From positions 1 to 64,000 of the forward strand of contig CAKSZJ010000015.1 of the NCBI GenBank assembly GCA_934525595.1: a DNA stretch of 64,000 nt, written 5' to 3'. A model generated the notes under the pieces. The model was not told where the DNA came from. It saw only the letters and a list, made by a program, of their open reading frames with translations, and did no database searches. Made by a program: the position numbers and the translations under genes. The DNA comes from an uncultured Chiayiivirga sp. (GTDB taxonomy: Bacteria > Pseudomonadota > Gammaproteobacteria > Xanthomonadales > Xanthomonadaceae). Below, in pieces: positions 50,372 to 60,683 of this stretch; the stretch's first letter is position 1, and each line of letters begins with the position of its first letter.

Positions 50372-52600
50372 TCAGCCCCCGCGGGAGCCACCGACGTTGA
50401 GAATCTTGGGGGTAACGAAGATCAGCAGCTCCGCCTTGGTGGTTCCCTTGTGCTTGTTGCGGAACAGGTTGCCCAGTACCGGCACATCGCCCAGGAACGG
50501 CACCTTTTTGATGTCTTCGGCGCTGGTGAATTCATAGACGCCGCCGACGACGACGGTCTGCCCGCTGTCGACCAGAACCGCCGTGGTGACCTCGCGCTTG
50601 GCCAGCTCCGGCGTGGAGCCAAGCTCGCCCAGGTTGACGTAGCCCACGATCTCGTCCTTCTTCACCGCCATGCTGAGGAACACCCGACCATCCTGCGTGA
50701 TGGTCGGTGTGACCTTCAGCTGCAGCAGGGCCTCCTTGAAGTTGACCGTCGGTGTGGCGTTCGCGCCGACACCGCTGGTTGTGACGTAACCCACTTCGCG
50801 ACCCTGGTGGATGGTGGCCTCACGCTGGTTGGACGTGATGACGCGAGGGCTTGAAACCACCTCGCCGCGGCCTTCGCTCTGCAGCGCCGAAAGCTCCAGA
50901 TCCAGCAGATAATCGGACCCGAGGATTGCGAACCCGATCGCGCCGGCCGGATTGGCGACGGGCAGGTTGACGTTCAACCTGTCAGAGCCCAGACCCGCAC
51001 CGATGCCTGCCAGCGGCGAACGCCCGTTCAAGCGGTTGTCCAGGGCTGCACCCGCCAGACCGGAGGCGGCTCCGAGCGAGCCGGAAGTGCCGATGATGGT
51101 GTTGCTGCCCTCCTGGCGCGCGCTGCTGATGCCGAACTTGGCGCCCAGATCGCGCGCGAAGCTCTCGGTCGCGATCACGATGCGGGCCTCGATCAGCACC
51201 TGGTCCACCGGACGGTCCAGCAGCTGGATCAGCTCGCGGATCTCGGCGATCTTCTCCGACGTCTCATTGAGCAGCAGGGTATTGGTGCGGGGATCGAAGC
51301 TGACGCTTCCCCGCGGCGACAGGAAACCGCGCGTCTGCTGCGCACCCTGCCCACCGGCGGCGCTTCCCTGGCTCTGCTTGCTGTCTTCCGTAAGCAGGCT
51401 GGCGATATCGGCGGCGCTGCCATAGTTGATCGGGATGTACTCGGTCAGGAGCGGCGCGCGCTGCTCCATCTCCAGGCGCGCATCGGCGATGGCCTTTTCA
51501 TAGCCGGCGATCTCACTCTGCGGCGCGACCCAGATCACGTTGCCATCGATGCGCTTGTCCAGCCCCTTGGAGCGCAGCACGATGTCCAGCGCCTGATCCC
51601 ACGGCACGTTGATGAGACGCAGGGTGACGTTGCCCGAAACGGTGTCGGCAGCGACGATGTTCTTCTGCGAAACCTCGGCCAGCAGCTGCAGCAGGGTGCG
51701 CACCGGGATTTCCTGGAAATTGAAGACCACCGGCTCGCCGGTGTATCCCTTCTGCTCGTCCTTGCCAAGACCCGTCACGGCGTCCTCGGGCGCGATCTCC
51801 CTCTTGGGGGAAACCTCCAGAACGTACTGCCCACCGGTCTGGTAGGCCAGGGTCTCGAACTGGCCGCTGGCGCGAACCGTGACGCGGGATCCGGATGGCC
51901 CCTGCGTGGTTTCGATGAACTGCGCCGGGGTTGCGAAATCCGATACGTCGAGCTTCTGGCGCAGCGCCTCGGCGACGTCGACATCCTTGAGGTCGATGAT
52001 GACGTTCGACCCTTCGGTGCGCAGATCGACGATCGCGTTCTCGTCGCTCAGGTCGAGCAGGACGCGCGCCGCGCCCTCGGGCGTGCGGCGGAAGTCGACG
52101 TTGGTGATGGCGACGTTGCGGCCGTTGATGCGCTTGGCGGGATCTGCCGCCAGACCCGGCGTGGCATTGACCCCCGCGCCCGCCGCACCGGCGATCTCGA
52201 TGACGTAGGTGCTGCCATCGGCAAAGGCCTGGTACTGGACCCGGTTGAACAGGTCGATCACCACGCGGGTACGGCCGCTGGCCTCGACCGTGCTGATCGA
52301 ATTCGCCGCGCCATTTCCGACGGCGATGCGGCGATCCACGACCTGGCTGGTGGTCGACGGCAGGTCGATGGCGATGCGGGGCGGATCGTCCGTGGTGAAC
52401 GCCTGCGCGCCGGAGGCCGGCTCCGCCAGATGCAGCACCACCCGGACGCTGCCGTCCGCAGCAGTCGCGTAGCTGATGTCCTGCAGCGTGTTGGCCGAGG
52501 CAAGGCCACCTGCGATGAGGGCGAGTGTTCCAAGCAGCCCGGCGATCTTGTGCTTCATCTTCGGCGCCATTCCCTGGAGTGTGTGGTTCGTCGAGGTCAT
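50372..52600 (-). CDS. pilQ: type IV pilus secretin PilQ
   Basis: A 742-residue outer-membrane secretin of the type IV pilus. A signal peptide (to about residue 36) is followed by two AMIN domains that bind peptidoglycan (about 38-140 and 160-270) and an STN/N0 domain (VVFNFQEIPVRTLLQLLAEV, about 290). The N1 domain precedes the C-terminal secretin domain (RTNTLLLNETSEKIAEIREL, VSSPRVITSNQREATIHQGR and VPFLGDVPVLGNLFRN). The start at 52600 is chosen because GGGGGA lies at proper distance; an earlier ATG (52615) is too close to its Shine-Dalgarno. pilP ends 17 bases upstream. Confidence 0.95.
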   Translation of the reverse strand: MTSTNHTLQGMAPKMKHKIAGLLGTLALIAGGLASANTLQDISYATAADGSVRVVLHLAEPASGAQAFTTDDPPRIAIDLPSTTSQVVDRRIAVGNGAANSISTVEASGRTRVVIDLFNRVQYQAFADGSTYVIEIAGAAGAGVNATPGLAADPAKRINGRNVAITNVDFRRTPEGAARVLLDLSDENAIVDLRTEGSNVIIDLKDVDVAEALRQKLDVSDFATPAQFIETTQGPSGSRVTVRASGQFETLAYQTGGQYVLEVSPKREIAPEDAVTGLGKDEQKGYTGEPVVFNFQEIPVRTLLQLLAEVSQKNIVAADTVSGNVTLRLINVPWDQALDIVLRSKGLDKRIDGNVIWVAPQSEIAGYEKAIADARLEMEQRAPLLTEYIPINYGSAADIASLLTEDSKQSQGSAAGGQGAQQTRGFLSPRGSVSFDPRTNTLLLNETSEKIAEIRELIQLLDRPVDQVLIEARIVIATESFARDLGAKFGISSARQEGSNTIIGTSGSLGAASGLAGAALDNRLNGRSPLAGIGAGLGSDRLNVNLPVANPAGAIGFAILGSDYLLDLELSALQSEGRGEVVSSPRVITSNQREATIHQGREVGYVTTSGVGANATPTVNFKEALLQLKVTPTITQDGRVFLSMAVKKDEIVGYVNLGELGSTPELAKREVTTAVLVDSGQTVVVGGVYEFTSAEDIKKVPFLGDVPVLGNLFRNKHKGTTKAELLIFVTPKILNVGGSRGG

Positions 52601-52617
52601 CGTGCTATCCCCCATCC

Positions 52618-53163
52618 CTATTTGTCGTCCAGCGCCACCTGGGCCTGGCGTTCCATCCAACCGCCAGCACCGTCCGGCACCAGTTCCGTCAAGTCAATGC
52701 GATCCTCGTGGATCGCGGTGATGCGACCATCACTCTGGCCCATGTACTGCCCGGCCGTGACCTGGTGCACCACGCGATCCGGATCCATGATCAGCGCGAC
52801 CATGCCTTCGCCGGCGCCGATCGTGCCCACCATGTCGAGGCTGTCGAGCGGATAGGCTTCAAGCGGTTCCTTGCGTCGCGTCGGATCGGGCCGCAGGCCC
52901 GAGTCCGTGCCGCCATCCTGATCGGCAGCGGGACCGCTGAATGGATCGCGCATCGTCTGGGCGGCGTATTCGAAAGTCTCGAACTGCTGCATCACCGGCA
53001 GCGGGTCCAGCGGCTTGGGCGGGCGAGCCTTGACTTCGGCCACCCAGGCCTGCAGATCGGCCATGCCCGGGGCGCACGCGGTGAGCGTCGCAGCCGCTGC
53101 AAGTGCCACGAGCAGCATCCGGGGCACGGCCCGGGACAGGCGGTTGGCATGCAAGACGATCAT
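52618..53163 (-). CDS. pilP: type IV pilus lipoprotein PilP
   Basis: A 181-residue inner-membrane lipoprotein that links PilN/PilO to PilQ. The signal peptide ends in a lipobox (LTAC, Cys30). A Pro-rich stretch (VKARPPKPLDPLPVMQ) leads to RDPFSG, the conserved 'RdPF' motif of PilP. The compact beta-sandwich domain follows: LDSLDMVGTIGAGEGMVALI, then DRVVHQVTAGQYMGQSDGRI. Its start overlaps the pilO stop (ATGA). Confidence 0.93.
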   Translation of the reverse strand: MIVLHANRLSRAVPRMLLVALAAAATLTACAPGMADLQAWVAEVKARPPKPLDPLPVMQQFETFEYAAQTMRDPFSGPAADQDGGTDSGLRPDPTRRKEPLEAYPLDSLDMVGTIGAGEGMVALIMDPDRVVHQVTAGQYMGQSDGRITAIHEDRIDLTELVPDGAGGWMERQAQVALDDK

Positions 53164-53801
53164 CGGCGGGCTCCTGCCGGGGCCGGCGTTTCGGGGACAG
53201 TTTCGTCCTCTTCGAGATAACGGTAGGTCTTGATCGTGCCTTCGAGCACCAGCGCGCCGCCGGCGCGTTTGTCGTCGCGCGGCTTGAGCGAGATGTCGTG
53301 CATGGTCATGATGACCACGCGCGGCAGCGATGCCACGCCGCTGACGAACGCGCCGAACTGGTGGTACGTGCCCACCATGCGCAGCGCGATCGGCTTCTCG
53401 GCATAGAACTCTTTCTTGATCTCGGGCTGCGGCTGGAACAGTTCGTTCTGGATGCCGGTAGCCAGCGCGGTCTGCGAGATGTCGACGATGAGGTCGGCCA
53501 TCTCGGTACGGCCCGGCAGCTGGCGCAGCATCTGCTGGAGCATGATTTCCATGTCCGCCAACTGCTGCTTGAGCGGCTCCAGATTGACGGCACGCGCCTG
53601 CTTGCCCTCGAAGTCGGTGCGCAGGGTCTGCTCTTTGGCCTTTTCCGCCGTGAGCGCGTCCTGCTGATCCCGCACGATCAGGTACCAGCCCAGGAACAGG
53701 ATCAGCGCAGCAAGCACGACGCAGAAAAACACCTTGACCGAGCCCGGCCAGCCACCCGGGTTGCTGGTGTCAAGGTTGCGAAGATCGAATCCGCCGCTCA
53801 T
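53160..53801 (-). CDS. pilO: type IV pilus assembly protein PilO
   Basis: A 213-residue bitopic inner-membrane protein that forms heterodimers with PilN. One membrane helix lies at about 24-45 (VFFCVVLAALILFLGWYLIV). A coiled-coil (about 50-85) follows, then a ferredoxin-like domain with LPGRTEMADLIVDIS, a segment conserved in PilO. The start overlaps the pilN stop (ATGA) and the stop overlaps pilP. Confidence 0.93.
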   Translation of the reverse strand: MSGGFDLRNLDTSNPGGWPGSVKVFFCVVLAALILFLGWYLIVRDQQDALTAEKAKEQTLRTDFEGKQARAVNLEPLKQQLADMEIMLQQMLRQLPGRTEMADLIVDISQTALATGIQNELFQPQPEIKKEFYAEKPIALRMVGTYHQFGAFVSGVASLPRVVIMTMHDISLKPRDDKRAGGALVLEGTIKTYRYLEEDETVPETPAPAGARR

Positions 53802-54387
53802 TGCGCACCTCCGGCGACCTGATCATCCTCGCCCTCGCCCGCCGCCTTCGGCCGGGTCAGGCTGACCTTGAGATTGAAGATGTAGGGCATGTTCTTGTCC
53901 GCCCCCTTGGCTTCGATGATCGAGAGATCCGGACGCGACATCCAGCCGGAGCCTTCCAGTGCCCGGATGTAGGAGGACACGCGCGCGTTGGACTGGGCCA
54001 GGCCCTCGAGCGTCAGGAGATCGCCGGCCTGCTTGATCGAGTTCAGGCGCACGCCCTCGGGAATGGTGCGGACCAGTTCGTCGAACAGGTGGACCATCTG
54101 CGAGCGGCTGGCCTGGAGCTGCTCGATCACCTGCTTGCGCTGCAGGAGGCTCGCACGCTTGCGGTCCAGCTCCTCGATTTCCTTGATCTTGATCTCGACC
54201 GCAGTGATCTCCTGCTGCAGATAGGCGTTGCGCGCCTGCTGTGCCTCGATCAGCGAGTCGTAGTACATCTTGAGCCCGAACACGGCCAGCACCGCGATGA
54301 TCGCCGCTGCGCCCAGCATCGTGTAGAACTGCTGCTGGCGCTGCTTGCGACGCTCGGCGCGCCACGGGAGGAGGTTGATCCTTGCCA

Positions 54388-54388
<1 letters not shown>
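53798..54388 (-). CDS. pilN: type IV pilus assembly protein PilN
   Basis: A 196-residue bitopic protein. The N-terminus MARINLLPWRAERRKQRQQQ carries the INLLPWR motif that docks PilN to the PilM groove. One helix at about 22-43, a coiled-coil rich in Glu and Lys, and a ferredoxin-like domain (PEGVRLNSIKQAGDLLTLEG) follow. The start overlaps the pilM stop by one base (TGATG). Confidence 0.95.
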
Positions 54389-55470
<1,082 letters not shown>

Positions 55471-55497
55471 TTACGCGCAACTCCTGTGTTGGCACAT

Positions 55498-55525
55498 TAG
55501 ATAACGAGTCTTAACGGTTTGGCAA
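55498..55525 (-). promoter_or_regulatory. probable promoter of pilMNOPQ
   Basis: On the minus strand TTGCCA (55520-55525), a 16-base spacer and TATCTA (55498-55503) form a fair sigma70 promoter. It lies 52 bases before the pilM GTG start in the intergenic region shared with mrcA. Confidence 0.6.
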
Positions 55526-55591
55526 CAGCCCGGTCCATCGAACCCCGAATCCCGCGTCCCCACTCTGCCCCGCAAGTCTCGCCAGCCGGCC

Positions 55592-55622
55592 TTCACAGGC
55601 ATCTACGTCCGCATTCTATACT
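55592..55622 (+). promoter_or_regulatory. possible promoter of mrcA
   Basis: TTCACA (55592-55597) and TATACT (55617-55622) are separated by 19 bases, longer than ideal. The -10 box is near consensus and lies 43 bases before the mrcA ATG. Confidence 0.45.
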
Positions 55623-55664
55623 CTTCTTTAAGAAGCAACGCAAACCTATGGTATTCCCGCGAAA

Positions 55665-58133
55665 ATGTCCCTGCTGCGCCGCCTCCTGAAGTGGTCCCTC
55701 GCCCTCGGCCTGATCGTCGCCCTCTGCGGCGTGGCCACGCTGGCCGTCCTCTACTGGCTGCTGGCGCCGGGCCTGCCTTCGGTGCAGGTACTGCGCAACG
55801 TCGAGTACCAGGTTCCCCTTTCGGTCTACAGCGCGGACGGGCGGCTGATGGCCCTGTTCGGCGAGACCCGCCGCACGCCGGTCGCCATCGCGCAGGTGCC
55901 CCAGCAGGTGCGCCAAGCCTTCATCGCGATCGAGGACGCGCGCTTCTACGAGCACCCGGGCGTCGACTGGCGCGGCACCGCGCGCGCGATCTGGCTGCTG
56001 GCCACCACCGACGGACAGCGCGTGCCGGGCGGCTCCACGATCACCCAGCAGGTGGCGCGGATGTTCTTCCTGAGCCCGGAATACAGCTACACGCGCAAGT
56101 TCCGCGAGATGCTGCTGGCGCTCAAGATGGAGCGCGAGCTGGAAAAGGACGAGATCCTCGGCATCTATCTCAACAAGAGCTTCTTCGGCAACCGCGCCTA
56201 CGGCATCGTCGCCGCCGCGGAGTTCTATTACGGCAAGTCGCTCGACGAGCTTTCCCTCGCCGAAGCCGCCACGCTCGCCTCCATCCCCAAGTTCCCCTCC
56301 AGCGGCAACCCGATCATCAACCCCCAGCGCGCCATGATCCGGCGCAACTACGTGCTGCAGCGCATGTACGAGCTGGGCTTCGTCGACGAGCCCGCCTACC
56401 GAGCGGCGGTGGCCGAACCCGACCGTTCGACGCCGCACGAGCCGCCGGTGGAGCTGGAGGCCTCCTACGTGGCCGAGATGGTTCGGCAGTGGATGGTCGA
56501 TCGCTACGGGGCCGACGCCTTCACTGGCGGATACCAGGCCTACACCACGATCGATTCGCGCATCCAGGAGGCCGCCAACGGCGGTATCCGCACCGCGCTT
56601 CTGGCCTACGACCGGCGCCACGGCTGGCGCGGCGCGGAAGGACACGTCGAGCTCCCCGACACGCTGACACCGACGGTCGTCCAGCAGGCCCTGCGCGACT
56701 ATCGCGCGCTGGGCGGACTGCAGCCTGCGCTGGTGACCTCGATCGGCCCCGATGAGGCCGGAGTGATGCTGGCCGACGGGCAGGAGGCGGTGCTGCGCAT
56801 CGAAAAACTGCGCTGGGCCGCACCGTACGTTTCGGCAGATCGCCGCGGCGCGGCGCCGCGCAAGCCTGCGGACGTGCTGGCGCGGGGCGACATCGTGCGA
56901 CTGTCGCGCGGCGCCGAGGGCGAGTTCGAGCTGGCCCAGATTCCGGGTGCACAGGCTGCGATTGTGAGCCTGTCGGCCGAGGATGGCGCCGTTCTGGCGC
57001 TCAGCGGCGGCTTCAGCTTCGGCCTCAACAAGTTCAACCGCGCCACCCAGGCGCTGCGCCAGCCCGGCTCCAGCTTCAAACCCTTCGTGTACGCCGCCGC
57101 GTTCGAGCGCGGCTTCCACCCCGGCTCCATCGTGCTCGACGCCCCGGTGGTATTCCACGACCGTTCCTCCGGCGCATCCTGGCGCCCATCCAACGACAAC
57201 AACGTCTTTTCCGGCCCGATGCGGCTGCGCGAAGCCATGGTCAGTTCGCGCAACCTCGTGTCCGTGCGCATCCTCGACGCGATCGGTGCCAGCTACGCCA
57301 GGCGCTACATCCAGGGCTTCGGCTTCCCGCCGGAAAGCCTGCCGGAAAACCTGTCGCTCGCGCTGGGTACCAGCTCGGTGCCGCCGCTCGCGGCCGCACG
57401 CGGCTATGCGGTGTTCGTCAACGGCGGCTACCTGGTCGAGCCTTACGTGTTGGCACGGGTGCTCGATCGCAACGGCATCACCGTCCATGCCGAGCACGCT
57501 CCACGCGCCTGCCATGACTGCCCCGAACGCCTGGCTTCTTCCGGCCCGGCCGGCGGCGGCCAGGTCGCAGGGTTCAATCTCGGCGAGACGATCTCTTCGC
57601 CTGCCGCCCCCGATCTGGCCGGCCCGCCTCAGGCGATCCTGGCACCGCGCGCGATCGACGAACGCACCGCGTACCTGATCCAGTCGCTGCTGCGCGACGT
57701 GATCGCACGCGGCACCGGGCGCGCCGCGCGCGTGCTCGAGCGCGCCGACATCGGCGGCAAGACCGGCACCACCAACGACCACCGCGATGCCTGGTTTTCC
57801 GGCTTCGGCGCCAACATCGTGACCAGCGCCTGGGTCGGGATGGACGATTTCTCCTCGCTCGGCGCAGGCGAATTCGGCGCACGCGCCGCGCTGCCGATGT
57901 GGGTCGATACCATGCGCGTCGCGCTGGACGGCGTGCCGGTGACCCAGCCCATGATCCCCAACGGCATCACCACCGCGCTCATCGATCCCGTCTCGGGCCT
58001 GCTGGTTCCGGCCGGCACGCCGGGCGCGATCAGCGAGTACATGAAAACCGAAGATGCAGCGCGGCTCGAAACGGCCAGCAGCGGCGCAAGCCGCAATGCG
58101 ACCAGCGAACGCGAGTCGTTCGACATCTTCTGA
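55665..58133 (+). CDS. mrcA: penicillin-binding protein 1A
   Basis: An 822-residue bifunctional class A PBP that polymerises and cross-links peptidoglycan. An N-terminal membrane anchor (about 9-33) precedes the GT51 transglycosylase domain (about 55-230). This has EDARFYEHPGVD, GGSTITQQVARMFFL, RKFREMLLALKMERELEKDE and ILGIYLNKSFFGNRAYG. An OB-like PBP1A insert lies between the domains. The transpeptidase has SxxK at 469-472 (SSFK), SRN at 528-530, and KTGT at 699-702. The length is within the normal range. It is divergent from pilM. Its stop overlaps the ATG of the next gene (TGATG). Confidence 0.96.
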   Translation: MSLLRRLLKWSLALGLIVALCGVATLAVLYWLLAPGLPSVQVLRNVEYQVPLSVYSADGRLMALFGETRRTPVAIAQVPQQVRQAFIAIEDARFYEHPGVDWRGTARAIWLLATTDGQRVPGGSTITQQVARMFFLSPEYSYTRKFREMLLALKMERELEKDEILGIYLNKSFFGNRAYGIVAAAEFYYGKSLDELSLAEAATLASIPKFPSSGNPIINPQRAMIRRNYVLQRMYELGFVDEPAYRAAVAEPDRSTPHEPPVELEASYVAEMVRQWMVDRYGADAFTGGYQAYTTIDSRIQEAANGGIRTALLAYDRRHGWRGAEGHVELPDTLTPTVVQQALRDYRALGGLQPALVTSIGPDEAGVMLADGQEAVLRIEKLRWAAPYVSADRRGAAPRKPADVLARGDIVRLSRGAEGEFELAQIPGAQAAIVSLSAEDGAVLALSGGFSFGLNKFNRATQALRQPGSSFKPFVYAAAFERGFHPGSIVLDAPVVFHDRSSGASWRPSNDNNVFSGPMRLREAMVSSRNLVSVRILDAIGASYARRYIQGFGFPPESLPENLSLALGTSSVPPLAAARGYAVFVNGGYLVEPYVLARVLDRNGITVHAEHAPRACHDCPERLASSGPAGGGQVAGFNLGETISSPAAPDLAGPPQAILAPRAIDERTAYLIQSLLRDVIARGTGRAARVLERADIGGKTGTTNDHRDAWFSGFGANIVTSAWVGMDDFSSLGAGEFGARAALPMWVDTMRVALDGVPVTQPMIPNGITTALIDPVSGLLVPAGTPGAISEYMKTEDAARLETASSGASRNATSERESFDIF

Positions 58134-58756
58134 TGCCTCCACGCCACGCCGATGCCACGCGCCAATGGCTGGCCGAGCAGGCCGCGCGCTGGATGAGCGA
58201 GCACGCGATCGACGATCCCGCGCTGGCGCTCAAGCGCGTACTGGCGCGGGAAGGCGGCACTGCGCCGGATCGTCGCCAATGGCCGAGCGCCAGCGAGATC
58301 CGCGAGGCGCTGCAGGGCTACCAGAGGCTGTTCCGGCGCCACGAGCAGCGCGACGCACTGGCGGCGCGGCGCGCCGCAGCGGTCGAGGCCATGCGCTTCT
58401 TTTCGCGGTTTCGACCGTGTCTCGTGGGCGCGGTGCTGGACGGGACCGCTGACACCCACTCGCCGGTGCAGCTGCACCTGCACGCCGAGGACGCCGACAC
58501 GGTTCTGGGCATGCTGCGGGAGCAGGGCATCGCTCACCGCATCGGGGAACGCATGGTGCGGCTGGACGCGCGCCGCCAGGAACGCATGCCGCACGTCGCG
58601 TTCGACGCCGACGGCATCGGGTTCGAGCTGTGGCTGCTTCCCTTGGCCTGCGAGCGCACTCCACCGCTGGACACGGAACGTCGCGCGCCGATGCCGCGTG
58701 CCAGCCTGGCCGCGCTGCGGCAGATGATTGAGCTCGAAACCCGCCCCCCGCCCTGA
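58133..58756 (+). CDS. small protein coupled to mrcA, possibly nucleotidyltransferase-like
   Basis: A 207-residue soluble protein whose ATG shares one base with the mrcA stop codon. A helical N-terminal half (about 1-85, Arg/Ala-rich) is followed by RFFSRFRPCLVGAVLDGTAD and SPVQLHLHAEDADTVLGMLR. This reads like the core of a nucleotidyltransferase fold ('G-x-VL-x-GTA ... -x-L-x-L-x-D'). The catalytic DxD, however, is not clear: the second strand reads VQLHLHAED. Similar proteins are known as uncharacterised in proteobacteria. The C-terminus (PMPRASLAALRQMIE) is conserved in type. A function tied to PBP1A is suggested only by position. Confidence 0.6.
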   Translation: MPPRHADATRQWLAEQAARWMSEHAIDDPALALKRVLAREGGTAPDRRQWPSASEIREALQGYQRLFRRHEQRDALAARRAAAVEAMRFFSRFRPCLVGAVLDGTADTHSPVQLHLHAEDADTVLGMLREQGIAHRIGERMVRLDARRQERMPHVAFDADGIGFELWLLPLACERTPPLDTERRAPMPRASLAALRQMIELETRPPP

Positions 58757-58831
58757 GGCAGCGGCGCCGGAGCGGAGGCGCTCGAGGGCTGCGGCGGCGA
58801 CCTGGTCGGCACGCCGCCGCAGGCGCGCGAA

Positions 58832-60130
58832 TCAGCCGCGCGCGTCCATCGCGCTGTAGTTGCGCGGCGTGGCGCCGGTGTAGATCTGGCGCGGACGACC
58901 GATGCGGTTCTCCGGATCGTCCTGCTGTTCCAGCCAGTGGCTGACCCAGCCCGCGGTGCGCGCGATCGCGAACATCACGGTGAACATCTCGGTGGGAATC
59001 CCCAGCGCCTTGTAGATGATGCCGCTGTAGAAATCCACGTTGGGATAAAGCTTGCGCTGCACGAAGTAGTCGTCATTCAGCGCTGCCTCTTCCAGGCGAA
59101 GCGCCACTTCCAGCAGCGGGTCGTTGACGCCCAGCTCGCCCAGCACCTTGTGGGTCATCTCGCGGATGATCTTGGCGCGCGGATCGAAGTTCTTGTAGAC
59201 GCGATGACCGAAGCCCATCAGGCGGAAGCCGGACTCCTTGTCCTTGGCCTTGTCCACCGCCGACTGCACGTGCCTGGCGTCACCGATTTCTTCCAGCATC
59301 TTGAGCACCGCCTCGTTGGCACCGCCGTGCGCCGGCCCCCACAGCGCGGCCACGCCGGCCGCCACGCTGACGTAGGGATTGGCGCCGGTGGAACCCACCA
59401 GCCGCACCGTGGACGTGGAGGCGTTCTGCTCGTGGTCGGCATGCAGGATGAAGAGAAGATCCAGCGCCTTGGACACGATGGGGTTCAGCTCAAGCGGGCC
59501 GCTCGGCACTTCCTTCATCATGTGCAGGAAGCGCGTGGTGTACTCGAGATCGTTCTTCGGATAGCGGATCGGCCAGCCGACCGAGTAGCGATAGCAGGCC
59601 GCAGCGATGGTAGGCACCTTGGCGATCAGCCGGATCGCCGCCAGGCGGCGCTGTTCGGGATCGCGCAGGTCGAGATCGTTGTAGTAGAAGCTCGACAGCG
59701 AACCCAGCATGCCGGTCAGCATGGCCATGGGATGGGCGTCGTGGCGGAATCCGTACAGGAAGGTGCGGAAGGCCTCGTGCATCATCGTGTGATGCGTGAC
59801 CTCATGCTCGAACCCGCTGAACTGCACCTTCGTCGGCAGTTCGCCGTGCATCAGCAGGTAGGCCACTTCCAGGAAGCTGGACTTTTCCGCGAGCTGCTCG
59901 ATCGGGTAGCCGCGATACAGCAGCACGCCGTTGTCGCCGTCGATATAGGTGATTGCGCTGCGGCAGCTGGCGGTGGAGCCGAAGCCCGGATCGTAGGTGT
60001 AGTAGCCGGTGTCCTTGTGGAGCCTGGCGATATCCAGCGCCGGGCTGCCGAGGGAGCCGCGCTGCACCGGCAGCGTGCTGGATTTGGCGTTGTCGGAATC
60101 GGTCAGGACGACCTGGGTGCTGTCAGCCAC
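58832..60130 (-). CDS. gltA: citrate synthase
   Basis: A 432-residue type II citrate synthase that condenses oxaloacetate and acetyl-CoA at the entry of the TCA cycle. Catalytic residues are visible in [20 protein letters not shown] (His), [15 protein letters not shown] (His), and [14 protein letters not shown] (with the following Asp). The N-terminal beta-rich region ([34 protein letters not shown]) is typical of the hexameric gram-negative form. The start is a GTG at 60130 with GGGAGAT six bases upstream. The longer frame (60253) has no such site. Confidence 0.97.
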   Translation of the reverse strand: MADSTQVVLTDSDNAKSSTLPVQRGSLGSPALDIARLHKDTGYYTYDPGFGSTASCRSAITYIDGDNGVLLYRGYPIEQLAEKSSFLEVAYLLMHGELPTKVQFSGFEHEVTHHTMMHEAFRTFLYGFRHDAHPMAMLTGMLGSLSSFYYNDLDLRDPEQRRLAAIRLIAKVPTIAAACYRYSVGWPIRYPKNDLEYTTRFLHMMKEVPSGPLELNPIVSKALDLLFILHADHEQNASTSTVRLVGSTGANPYVSVAAGVAALWGPAHGGANEAVLKMLEEIGDARHVQSAVDKAKDKESGFRLMGFGHRVYKNFDPRAKIIREMTHKVLGELGVNDPLLEVALRLEEAALNDDYFVQRKLYPNVDFYSGIIYKALGIPTEMFTVMFAIARTAGWVSHWLEQQDDPENRIGRPRQIYTGATPRNYSAMDARG

Positions 60131-60273
60131 GGGGTATCTCCCAAGAGCATTGTGAGTTCGGAATGCAGCGGACCGCCGGTGCCGCCCTGTACTGGCCGGC
60201 CACTGCCGGCCTGATGCCGGACGCGTCGGGGCGGGGCAATCCGCCGCTTGCAAGACGTCAATTATCGCATAGC

Positions 60274-60303
60274 AAAACGCCGCCGGTCAGGGACCGGCGG
60301 CGT
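60274..60303 (-). terminator. intrinsic terminator of rpmE2
   Basis: On the minus strand a 12-bp perfect stem (60292-60303 with 60277-60288) has a three-base loop and is followed by TTTT (60274-60277). It lies 43 bases after the stop of the L31 gene and upstream of gltA. Confidence 0.88.
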
Positions 60304-60346
60304 TGGACTTTGGTGCAATGGCGTTCGGCGCAGACGCGCCGTCGCG

Positions 60347-60592
60347 TCACTTGCTGGCGTAGCGGCGGCGGAACTTGTCCACCCGACCGCCGGTGTCGAC
60401 GATCTTATGCTTGCCGGTGTAGAAGGGGTGCGAACGCGAGGAGACTTCCACCTTGATCAGCGGATAGGTCTCGCCATCTTCCCACTTGATCGTTTCCTTG
60501 CTCGTCAGCGTGGAGCGCGTGAGGAACGTGAGGTCGGACGAGACGTCCTGGAACACGACGTGGCTGTACTTCGGATGGATGTCGGCTTTCAT
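60347..60592 (-). CDS. rpmE2: 50S ribosomal protein L31 type B
   Basis: An 81-residue L31 paralogue. It starts [16 protein letters not shown] and ends with the family pattern [28 protein letters not shown]. The zinc-binding cysteines (CxxC) of standard L31 are absent, so this is the zinc-independent (C-minus) form, which in many bacteria replaces L31 under zinc limitation. AGGT precedes the ATG at 60592. No clear Zur operator was recognised in the 91 bases shared with the divergent channel gene. A strong terminator follows. Confidence 0.95.
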   Translation of the reverse strand: MKADIHPKYSHVVFQDVSSDLTFLTRSTLTSKETIKWEDGETYPLIKVEVSSRSHPFYTGKHKIVDTGGRVDKFRRRYASK

Positions 60593-60683
60593 GATGATGA
60601 CCTGTGGCCAGAAAGTGGGCCAGAGCGGCCGGGAGAAGAGCGGCATGGTACCTTTACCGACCTCTGGTTGCAAGTTTGCCCCC

